Program-made: the position numbers and the translations under genes
Assembly (NCBI GenBank): GCA_045659265.1
Contig: JAZOWO010000033.1
Span: 1 to 19,466, forward strand
DNA from: UMGS1649 sp045659265
Lineage (GTDB): Bacteria; Bacillota; Clostridia; TANB77; CAG-465
Direction of reading: 5' to 3'
DNA: 19,466 nt
In this document: positions 7,126 through 13,267 of the stretch, piece after piece
How positions within the stretch are numbered: position 1 is the first letter of the stretch
Layout: each line of letters opens with the position of its first letter
The notes under the pieces: model-generated
What the model saw: only the letters and a program-made list of their open reading frames with translations
Databases searched by the model: none
What the model was told of the DNA's origin: nothing

Positions 7126-8001
7126 CTATTCATAATAATGTAAGAAGATATCTTCAAGACTTGCTTCTTCTATTAATATATCTTCTATATCATATTTAGC
7201 TAATGTTTTAATTAGCTCATTTGCTGGTAATACATTCTTAAATTTAACTGTATTTTTATTAGACTCAACTACTTCTACATTTAATTCTTCTACTAGTTTC
7301 TTAACTTCTTTAGATGTTACTGTAACTAAATCTAAGTTTTTCTTTAGAAGTTCTCCTATTTTTTCTACCTTTAGAAGTTTACCGTTTTTAATAATACCAA
7401 CTCTATCACAAATCTTAGATATTTCACTTAATATATGTGTAGAATAGAAAATCGTTGTACCTTTTTTCTTTTCTTCTACAAGTAGTTTATAAAACTCTTG
7501 TTGCATAATTGGATCAAGTCCACTCGTTGGTTCATCTAATATTAAAAGCTTTGGTTCATGCATAAAAGCAAGAACTATACCAAGCTTTTTAGAATTACCT
7601 AAAGATAAATCTTCTACTTTCTTTGTTTCATCTAGTTTTAGTCTTTCAACAAGTTCACATCTTCTACTATGTATATCTTTAGCATAAAAAGACTCATGGT
7701 AATCTAACATTTGTTTAACTGTTAAATCTTCATAGAGATTAACTTCACTTGGAAGATATCCAATTATTTCTTTTGTCTTAACATCGTTTCTTTCAAACTC
7801 TTTACCATTAACTAAAACACTACCACTATTTTTGTTTATTAGATGCATTACCGAACGGATAGTTGTGCTTTTCCCCGCACCATTAGGTCCGATAAAGCCA
7901 AACACTTCTCCTTCATTTAGGGATAAAGATAAGTCTTCTACACCTAGTATTTTTCCGTAATATTTAGTTAAATTTTTAATTTCCAACATTACATTTTTCA
8001 T
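7126..8001 (-). CDS. ABC transporter ATP-binding protein
   Basis: The 291-residue nucleotide-binding subunit for the permease downstream. Walker A GPNGAGKST is at 38-46, the signature LSLGNSKK at 132-139, Walker B LLILDEPTSGLD at 152-163 and the switch histidine H189 in STHILSE. The signature departs from LSGGQ (LSLGN), a variant often seen in ABC-2 exporters of this type. The Q-loop region reads GYLPSEVNLYEDLT. After about residue 225 comes the accessory C-terminal domain common to drug- and bacteriocin-type exporter ATPases. ATG 8001 is chosen because AAGGAGA lies 6-12 bases upstream. It follows the deoxyribosyltransferase-like gene by 20 bases and is part of the same unit. Confidence 0.94.
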   Translation of the reverse strand: MKNVMLEIKNLTKYYGKILGVEDLSLSLNEGEVFGFIGPNGAGKSTTIRSVMHLINKNSGSVLVNGKEFERNDVKTKEIIGYLPSEVNLYEDLTVKQMLDYHESFYAKDIHSRRCELVERLKLDETKKVEDLSLGNSKKLGIVLAFMHEPKLLILDEPTSGLDPIMQQEFYKLLVEEKKKGTTIFYSTHILSEISKICDRVGIIKNGKLLKVEKIGELLKKNLDLVTVTSKEVKKLVEELNVEVVESNKNTVKFKNVLPANELIKTLAKYDIEDILIEEASLEDIFLHYYE

Positions 8002-8021
8002 ATGTTTCTCCTTAATTATTA

Positions 8022-8357
8022 CTAATTATTTTCAAGATAATTTACTATCTTCCCTGTGCTTTCTGCATAAGCTATTTCAGACTTTGTACTATCTCCAATA
8101 TATCCATTTACATTTATTACAAATATTTCATCTGCCATATCTATTTTTCTTTTATGCATATCGTCTAGCATTTCTTTAGTTTTAGTAAGAGTTCCTTCAT
8201 CCATACTCTCCCAAACTTCATTGTCCCCAGAGTGTCCAAAAAGTCCAACGGAAATAACAATGTTACCTTCTAATGTTAAACGTTTTTGTTCTCTTAAAAA
8301 CTCATCTTTAAATCTAGTTGAACCACATAATGTTATTACTTTATATTTTCCTACCAT
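8022..8357 (-). CDS. Nucleoside 2-deoxyribosyltransferase-like small protein
   Basis: A 111-residue Rossmann-like protein. LCGSTRFKDEF (10-20) is the nucleotide-binding start of the nucleoside 2-deoxyribosyltransferase-like superfamily. DMADEIFVIN (73-82) and GYIGDSTKSEIAYA (85-98) supply the usual D and G-x-S/T-x-x-E elements, with E94 as the likely nucleophile position. True deoxyribosyltransferases swap bases on deoxynucleosides, and related enzymes hydrolyse nucleoside monophosphates, so the exact reaction is uncertain. It follows the NUDIX gene by 24 bases and precedes the ABC ATPase by 20. Its pairing with a NUDIX hydrolase suggests nucleotide clean-up or salvage, which is inference only. 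Many close family members are annotated merely as hypothetical. Confidence 0.7.
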   Translation of the reverse strand: MVGKYKVITLCGSTRFKDEFLREQKRLTLEGNIVISVGLFGHSGDNEVWESMDEGTLTKTKEMLDDMHKRKIDMADEIFVINVNGYIGDSTKSEIAYAESTGKIVNYLENN

Positions 8358-8381
8358 ATATTTCTCCTTATTTGTTTTATT

Positions 8382-8888
8382 CTATTTATCCATATATTGT
8401 TCTACATAGTTTTTCATAAGATAATATGATGGATTAATTGATGGAACTACAAGTCCAGAATCTATCATAGAATCAAATTCATTAAGTGTTACAAGTTTAG
8501 CATCTGCTACTTCCTCTTCTTGTAATACTAATTCATCTATATTAATATCTTGTCTTACAAACCATACATCAACTATATCTCTTGTTCTAATATAACTTGC
8601 TACATAGTACATATTTTCTTCTTTAACAGTTAATCCTAATTCCTCTAAACATTCTTTAATTACTGTTTCTTTACTAGTATCTCCTGCTACTACTCCGCCA
8701 CCAACTTGAGCCCACATTCCTGGAAATTTATCTTCTTGTTCTGAACGTTTTAATACAAGTATTCTACCATTGCTATCCATAACCCAAATATGTGTAGAAA
8801 TTCTGTATTCGCCTTTTAATAGTTCTTTTCTTCCTTTTGTAACTCTAGTTTGTTCTCTAAATCTGTTTAAGATATCTACTTGTTCCAT
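8382..8888 (-). CDS. NUDIX hydrolase
   Basis: A 168-residue NUDIX protein. The box G-x5-E-x7-REUxEExGU is recognisable at 64-86 but with two conservative changes: D70 for the first Glu and K78 for the Arg. The metal-binding E79, E82 and E83 are present. The region before it (GEYRISTHIWVMDSNGRILV, then PGMWAQVGGG) resembles the YfcD/isopentenyl-diphosphate-isomerase-like branch rather than MutT. It would hydrolyse a nucleoside- or other diphosphate-linked substrate in the cytoplasm; the substrate cannot be given. The start has a strong AGGAGGT site. It is the second gene of the unit, 27 bases after the CDF exporter and 24 bases before the deoxyribosyltransferase-like gene. Confidence 0.9.
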   Translation of the reverse strand: MEQVDILNRFREQTRVTKGRKELLKGEYRISTHIWVMDSNGRILVLKRSEQEDKFPGMWAQVGGGVVAGDTSKETVIKECLEELGLTVKEENMYYVASYIRTRDIVDVWFVRQDINIDELVLQEEEVADAKLVTLNEFDSMIDSGLVVPSINPSYYLMKNYVEQYMDK

Positions 8889-8915
8889 AATATGTACCTC
8901 CTACAAAAATATCTA

Positions 8916-9815
8916 TTAATGATGATGGTGGTGATGATGATGACCATGTTCATGTTCTACATGTTTTATCTCACACTCACCATGTTCACACTTGTTATAT
9001 TCTATCTCTATAGTAGAATGAGTAAGGTTATATTTTTCTAAAGTCTCACGTATTTCATGTTTAACTTGTTCTAAGTCTGCATCCTTTTCTACCATAGCGT
9101 GTAGTGTTATATAATGATGGATATTATCCATTGTCCATATATGTATGTGATGCACATCTTTAACATTTTCTATATTGTTTAATTCTTCTTTAAGTTTCTC
9201 TAAATCTACATCGCTTGGTGCTTTCTCTAAAAGCACATTAAATACCTCTTTAATATTTTTGTACACATGATACAAAATATATATTGTTATACCAACAGAA
9301 AGTATTGGATCTATTATGTACAAACCTGTAAACTTGATTACAATACTTCCTGCAAGTACTGCTACCCAACCTAGTACATCTTCTATTAAATGAAGATTAA
9401 TTGCTTTCTCATTTAAGTTGTGACTATGTGATGTTTTAGCCGCAGCAATTAGATTTATTACTACACCTAATATTGCTAGTATTAACATCCCATCGTGATT
9501 TACTTCTACTGGATTTACTAATCTTGGTATTGCACCAACTATTACAAATACTGCTCCGACAAGTAGTATTGTTGATGTTAAAAGTGCACTTAACATAGAA
9601 TATCTAAGATATCCATATGTATAATTTTTATCTGGTTTCTTGTTAGATTTCTTTTCTAAGAAATATGCCATTCCAATACTTAACGCATCACCAAAATCAT
9701 GAACGGAGTCTGATATTATTGAAATACTATTAGTTACAAATCCACCTACTAATTCTATTATTGCAAATAGCAAATTAAGCAAAAATGCAATAAATATGTT
9801 CTTTTCTGATTTCAT
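8916..9815 (-). CDS. Cation diffusion facilitator (zinc-type exporter) with His tail
   Basis: A 299-residue CDF-family metal/proton antiporter, of the CzcD/ZitB type. Six membrane helices are expected in residues about 8-195. The transport-site residues H39 and D43 (HDFGD) in helix 2 and H142 and D146 (HLIED) in helix 5 give the HD-HD pattern typical of Zn/Cd exporters. A cytoplasmic ferredoxin-like domain with His residues (HHIHIW, 222-227) spans about 205-275. The last 20 residues are metal-binding in appearance: CEHGEC, HVEHEHG, then eight consecutive His. ATG 9815 follows AAAGAGGGG. It is the first gene of the five-gene unit down to 6323. I see no metal-regulator gene nearby and no clear operator in the short leader. 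Confidence 0.93.
   Translation of the reverse strand: MKSEKNIFIAFLLNLLFAIIELVGGFVTNSISIISDSVHDFGDALSIGMAYFLEKKSNKKPDKNYTYGYLRYSMLSALLTSTILLVGAVFVIVGAIPRLVNPVEVNHDGMLILAILGVVINLIAAAKTSHSHNLNEKAINLHLIEDVLGWVAVLAGSIVIKFTGLYIIDPILSVGITIYILYHVYKNIKEVFNVLLEKAPSDVDLEKLKEELNNIENVKDVHHIHIWTMDNIHHYITLHAMVEKDADLEQVKHEIRETLEKYNLTHSTIEIEYNKCEHGECEIKHVEHEHGHHHHHHHH
8919..8942 (-). repeat. Eight-codon His tract (CAT/CAC) at the CDF C-terminus
   Basis: Eight CAT/CAC codons in a row immediately precede the TAA of the exporter. The near-perfect trinucleotide repeat could vary in length by slippage, changing only the tail. Confidence 0.9.
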
Positions 9816-9852
9816 ATATTCCCCTCTTTAAATTTAATTAAATACTAGAGTC

Positions 9853-9863
9853 ATTATATACCA
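9853..9863 (-). promoter_or_regulatory. Extended -10 promoter of the CDF operon
   Basis: On the minus strand the reading is TGGTATATAAT (9863-9853), giving either TATATA with an adjacent TGG or TATAAT two bases on. No -35 is visible, because the upstream bases are the T-run of the previous terminator. The predicted leader is about 30 bases. Confidence 0.5.
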
Positions 9864-9874
9864 ATAAGAAAAAA

Positions 9875-9898
9875 AATAAAAGGCTTATGCCTTTTATT
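9875..9898 (-). terminator. Terminator of the SDR / kinase-PHP unit
   Basis: AATAAAAGGC (9875-9884) pairs with GCCTTTTATT (9889-9898) around a four-base TTAT loop. On the minus strand it is followed by TTTTTTC. The stop codon of the kinase-PHP gene (9896-9894) lies inside the stem. Confidence 0.85.
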
Positions 9899-11693
9899 TT
9901 AGTTTATAATCTTCTACAAAATTTAATTTAGAAACAATATCTTTACCAAGATATGCTCTTGTAAATTTAATCATTTCCTCACGGCTTCTTATTTGTCCTA
10001 TAAAATGTGCATCTATACCATACATTACTGGTACATTATACTCAGAAACAATTCTCCAGAATTCTCTATTTGGATATGTTATTTTATTAAGTTTGCCACA
10101 CATATGCTTAAATACTTCCATTAAGTTTATTTCAAGTATTATATTATGTTTTTCTGCAAGTTTAGCTATCTTTCTTGCAAGTTTTTCTTCGTTTTGTCCA
10201 AACTTATCTCTTACACACATAAACATATCTGGATGCGCTATTATTTCTACTAAATTATGTTCTACTGCCGCTTTCATATATTCATAATATTCCATAAGCT
10301 CATCATCTGAAACGGTAGGTCTAATCTTTTCATTTAATACCTTTAAGTCGTTATTTTTTCTATCATATACATAGTGTTGTCCTAGAATTAGCAAGTCTGT
10401 TTCTTCTTTTAATTCTTTTAACTCTTCCAAATGTTCTGGCAAGTATTCTATCTCAAAACCAATTTTAATACTTATCTTATCTTTATATTTCTCTCTAAGA
10501 TGTCTTACACTATTTAGATAGTCTTCTTTTTCGCTATAATCCATTCTCATGCGTTTTCTTGTGTCAATGACATTCTTTTGCGGTACATGATCTGTAAAGG
10601 CTATTTCCTTAAATCCTGCTTTTATATATTCTTTTACATAGTCTTCATCCATCACCGTATCATCTGCATGTCTACATCTGTATGTATGCGAATGGTAATT
10701 TGTTATTTGCTTTATTCCTATTTCTTTTTTAGGTTCATCTTTTTTTACTAATTTTTCTAAAGCCTTAAGCATTCCAGGAATTGTTTTTTCATACATAGCA
10801 AATTCTTTTAACATATGTACTACTGCATCCATTCCTAAACGCGCTTGTTCTTCATCTTTAGATTTACCTCTATCTAGACTATACTTAAGCCAAGAAAACT
10901 TTCCATAAAGTGTCATGTATAACACATCTTCGAAGTTTTCTAAACAGTAATGATGTTTAAGATAGTTTTCCATAAATATCTCATAACGTTTTAAGTCTAT
11001 CTTGCCATTCTTAGTACACCATACATACGCATACTCATTTGCTGCACACATATGGTTTACATATCCTACTGCATCAAAGTCTATAAAATACGGATTAAAC
11101 TTATCCCATAGAACATTGTCTAGTTTAAGATCGTTATGACTTATTACCTCTTTAGTTTTTAACGAATCTATTGCGTTGTTTATTTTGCTTTGTAGTTTTT
11201 CTATTAGTTCTTTATTTTCTCTTAATGTAACATTCATTTTATTATTTAGGTTATATAACCTAATATATTTATCTACATCAATGTTAAACTTTTCTTTCTT
11301 TTGTTTTAACGCAGGTACATCTAATCTTATATTGTGCATTTTAGCAACAAAGTTACTTATTGCTAAAACATGTTCATCAGTAATCTCATCTCTTGTAACA
11401 CTCTTCATTTTTACTTTAGGATATATTACAAAATACGGATTATCTCCTTGAATATACTTGTCCTTAAACATTAAAGGAAGTACCATTGGTACTCCTTTAT
11501 CCTTAAAGATTTCTGCAACCATTTCTTTTAACTCACGTATATTCTTATCTTGTTCGTTTCCTACTGCATCTTTACTAAATACTTTAAGTACATATTTTCC
11601 ATTAATGTCATATGTTTCATTTTGAGAACCAATATCCATTTTTGTTATTTCAGGTTTTTTAATACCTAAATACTTTTGTACTATTTTTCTCAT
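9894..11693 (-). CDS. Fusion: choline/aminoglycoside-kinase-like domain + PHP (HisJ-like) phosphoesterase
   Basis: One unbroken 599-residue frame with two domains. Residues 1 to about 315 are an APH/choline-kinase-like small-molecule kinase: K37 in YVLKVF (ATP lysine), the catalytic loop SHNDLKLDN (185-193: H186, D188, N193) and FIDFD (203-207, metal aspartates). After a Lys/Glu-rich linker (about 315-330), residues 331-599 are a PHP domain of the histidinol-phosphatase type: H334 and H336 (YHSH), R341-H342, D368-H369 (FTDH), E414 (GFEIEY), H440 (GQHY), H487 (AHPD) and D561-H563 (IDAH). All expected metal ligands seem present, so both domains look active: one would add a phosphate to a hydroxyl, the other remove one. 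The substrate is unknown. AAGAGG precedes ATG 11693. It follows the SDR gene by 25 bases and ends in a terminator. No other histidine-biosynthesis gene is present, so a HisJ role is doubtful. Confidence 0.88.
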   Translation of the reverse strand: MRKIVQKYLGIKKPEITKMDIGSQNETYDINGKYVLKVFSKDAVGNEQDKNIRELKEMVAEIFKDKGVPMVLPLMFKDKYIQGDNPYFVIYPKVKMKSVTRDEITDEHVLAISNFVAKMHNIRLDVPALKQKKEKFNIDVDKYIRLYNLNNKMNVTLRENKELIEKLQSKINNAIDSLKTKEVISHNDLKLDNVLWDKFNPYFIDFDAVGYVNHMCAANEYAYVWCTKNGKIDLKRYEIFMENYLKHHYCLENFEDVLYMTLYGKFSWLKYSLDRGKSKDEEQARLGMDAVVHMLKEFAMYEKTIPGMLKALEKLVKKDEPKKEIGIKQITNYHSHTYRCRHADDTVMDEDYVKEYIKAGFKEIAFTDHVPQKNVIDTRKRMRMDYSEKEDYLNSVRHLREKYKDKISIKIGFEIEYLPEHLEELKELKEETDLLILGQHYVYDRKNNDLKVLNEKIRPTVSDDELMEYYEYMKAAVEHNLVEIIAHPDMFMCVRDKFGQNEEKLARKIAKLAEKHNIILEINLMEVFKHMCGKLNKITYPNREFWRIVSEYNVPVMYGIDAHFIGQIRSREEMIKFTRAYLGKDIVSKLNFVEDYKLK

Positions 11694-11718
11694 TTTTCCT
11701 CTTCACTTTTTCTTTTGA

Positions 11719-12537
11719 TTAACTCTTTAATAACTTTTGATCAAAGAAATCTCTTTTGTTAAATCCAGCTGTCATAAATCTCCACGCTGCTTTAGAACCT
11801 GTTAACCATTCTATCTTAGCATCATTCTTAGTATTCTTTAACATTCCTTCTACCAAGAATTTAGCAACTACATCTGGATAATCCCCAAGTATGTTGTATA
11901 CTTTTTTAGTTTTATCCGAAAGATTAATTGCTTCACCATTACCAAGAGCATTTGTTATAAAGTCTGTTATCATAATACCAGGACTTAGTTTACCAACAAT
12001 AACTCCTGTATTTCTTTCAGCAGATTCTTTTGCTAAAGCTTCTGTAAAGTATGTAACCGCTCTTTTGCTTGTTCCATATATAGATAGTCCTAGCATCTTA
12101 GCGTCGTTGCTACCGTATCCTTCAATGTTATATATAGCACCTTCACCGTTTTTAGACATATCTAACATAGCATATTTAGAACCAATTATAGCGCCCTTTA
12201 AGTCTACACTAAGAACTGTATCAATATCTTTAGTATCTAGCTCCCATATAGCTCTTTCTGGTTGGTTTACACCAGCGTTATTTATCCATATATCTATTCT
12301 GCCAAATGTTTTATTTGCATGAGCAATTAAATCTAAAATTTGCTCTTCGTTTGTTACATTACAAACTGCATAAGACACTTTAGATTCACTTTCTATTTCA
12401 TCTAGCATTTTCTTTGCTTTCTTTAGATTTTCTTCCTTTAAATCGCTTATTACAACATTTACATTGTTTTTCTTAAATACCTTTGCCATTTCAAACCCAA
12501 GCCCTCTTGCGCTTCCAGTTATTACGACCGTTTTCAT
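11719..12537 (-). CDS. Short-chain dehydrogenase/reductase, NYC1/NOL-like active site
   Basis: A 272-residue classical SDR using NAD(P)H. TGSARGLG (7-14) is the dinucleotide-binding glycine motif, SDL at 31-33 follows strand 2, NNAG is at 86-89, and the catalytic residues are probably S143, Y154 and K158 (YGTSK). The stretch IYNIEGYGS before the Tyr, with the Ser 11 residues before Tyr rather than the usual 12-13, resembles the chlorophyll b reductase (NOL/NYC1) subgroup; in a non-photosynthetic bacterium that only says which SDR branch it joins. AGGAGGT precedes ATG 12537. It is the first gene of a two-gene unit with the kinase-PHP fusion, so it may act on the same unknown metabolite. The substrate cannot be predicted. 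Confidence 0.9.
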   Translation of the reverse strand: MKTVVITGSARGLGFEMAKVFKKNNVNVVISDLKEENLKKAKKMLDEIESESKVSYAVCNVTNEEQILDLIAHANKTFGRIDIWINNAGVNQPERAIWELDTKDIDTVLSVDLKGAIIGSKYAMLDMSKNGEGAIYNIEGYGSNDAKMLGLSIYGTSKRAVTYFTEALAKESAERNTGVIVGKLSPGIMITDFITNALGNGEAINLSDKTKKVYNILGDYPDVVAKFLVEGMLKNTKNDAKIEWLTGSKAAWRFMTAGFNKRDFFDQKLLKS

Positions 12538-12553
12538 ATGTTTTACCTCCTAA

Positions 12554-12584
12554 GATACTTAACTTAAATCTACGCATAAGTATC
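12554..12584 (-). other. Inverted repeat in the leader of the SDR gene
   Basis: GATACTTA (12554-12561) and TAAGTATC (12577-12584) form an 8-bp stem with a 15-base loop in the 5' leader, directly next to the AGGAGGT ribosome site (12545-12551). It lacks a T-run, so it is not a terminator; it could modulate translation or be a protein-binding site. Confidence 0.5.
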
Positions 12585-12606
12585 CACTTTATTACTATAC
12601 AAATAT

Positions 12607-12635
12607 ATGTTATCACAAAGAAATTTTAATTGCTA
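12607..12635 (-). promoter_or_regulatory. Candidate promoter of the SDR / kinase-PHP unit
   Basis: On the minus strand TAGCAA (12635-12630), 17 bases and TAACAT (12612-12607), with TGA before the -10. Each hexamer is only a partial match. It shares the 11-mer TCTTTGTGATA with the glycosyltransferase promoter. The predicted leader is about 63 bases. Confidence 0.42.
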
Positions 12636-12673
12636 TATGTTTTTTGATATTTTTTGGTTTTTCATAAAGTATT

Positions 12674-12704
12674 AAGACTACACTCTATATTAAAGTGCAG
12701 TCTT
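12674..12704 (-). terminator. Terminator after the O-acetyltransferase gene
   Basis: AAGACTACACT (12674-12684) and AGTGCAGTCTT (12694-12704) form an 11-bp stem. In the minus-strand RNA the one imperfect position is a G-U pair, whereas on the plus strand it would be A-C, so it serves the minus strand. The following T-run is weak. Confidence 0.65.
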
Positions 12705-12718
12705 CTATTCACATCTTT

Positions 12719-13261
12719 TTATATCTTATTATTTATATAATCTTCTGTTGCATTTTCTCTTGGAATAATTTTACCTGGATTTCCAATTACAATTGAATGA
12801 TCAGGAACATCAAAATTAACAAATGTTAAAGGTGCAATTAACACGTCTTCACCTATTGTTACATTTCCAACTATAACAGCATTTGTTCCTATCCATACAT
12901 TGTCTTTAATAGTTGGTACACCTTTTCTTTCTCCTCTATTTTCTTGGCCTATTGTAACACCAGTTGCTATATTTACATTCTTTCCAAGTACTGCGTTATG
13001 GTTTATTATTACTCTACCACAGTGCCCTATATAAAAGCCTTCGCCTATTTTAGTTTTAGGAGATATTCTTATATGTGTTATTCTAGATAGCTTGTCTAAT
13101 TTCTTTTCATAAAACTTTCTTTTAAGTCCAGTTGTTTCTTGGCATTTTCTAAAATAATATAGATACTTAATTTCATTTCCTCTATTTTTCTTATTCTCTT
13201 TAGATTCACCTTGTTCACCATAATAACGATATATATCTTTTTCAAAAACAGATTTACTCAT
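12719..13261 (-). CDS. Serine-acetyltransferase-like O-acetyltransferase (hexapeptide repeat)
   Basis: A 180-residue acetyl-CoA-dependent transferase. Residues about 65-165 form a left-handed beta-helix with the serine-acetyltransferase arrangement: IGHCGRVIINHNAVLG (78-93; H80 and H88 are candidate catalytic residues), GVTIGQENRGERKG (101-114), then IGTNAVIVGNVTIG, and GNPGKI (160-165) at the end. The N-terminus (1-62) is short and highly charged, lacking the long helical domain of CysE, which points to a sugar or polysaccharide O-acetyltransferase instead of cysteine biosynthesis. The start is six bases after the dehydratase stop, with TAGGAAAA as ribosome site. The pairing suggests both modify one nucleotide sugar or surface glycan. 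Confidence 0.85.
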   Translation of the reverse strand: MSKSVFEKDIYRYYGEQGESKENKKNRGNEIKYLYYFRKCQETTGLKRKFYEKKLDKLSRITHIRISPKTKIGEGFYIGHCGRVIINHNAVLGKNVNIATGVTIGQENRGERKGVPTIKDNVWIGTNAVIVGNVTIGEDVLIAPLTFVNFDVPDHSIVIGNPGKIIPRENATEDYINNKI

Positions 13262-13267
13262 ATTTTC

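Noticed and set aside
8916..8960. His tract as an engineered tag
   Set aside because: It continues naturally from other His/Cys-rich residues of a CDF exporter and mixes CAT and CAC codons within a chromosomal operon.
9894..11693. HisJ histidinol-phosphatase of histidine biosynthesis
   Set aside because: The PHP half resembles that family, but the kinase fusion and absence of any his gene nearby make this assignment unsafe.
11891..12322. 143-codon plus-strand frame inside the SDR gene
   Set aside because: It is antisense to a motif-complete SDR and has no recognisable protein features.
12719..13261. CysE serine acetyltransferase for cysteine synthesis
   Set aside because: It lacks the N-terminal helical CysE domain and is co-transcribed with a nucleotide-sugar dehydratase.
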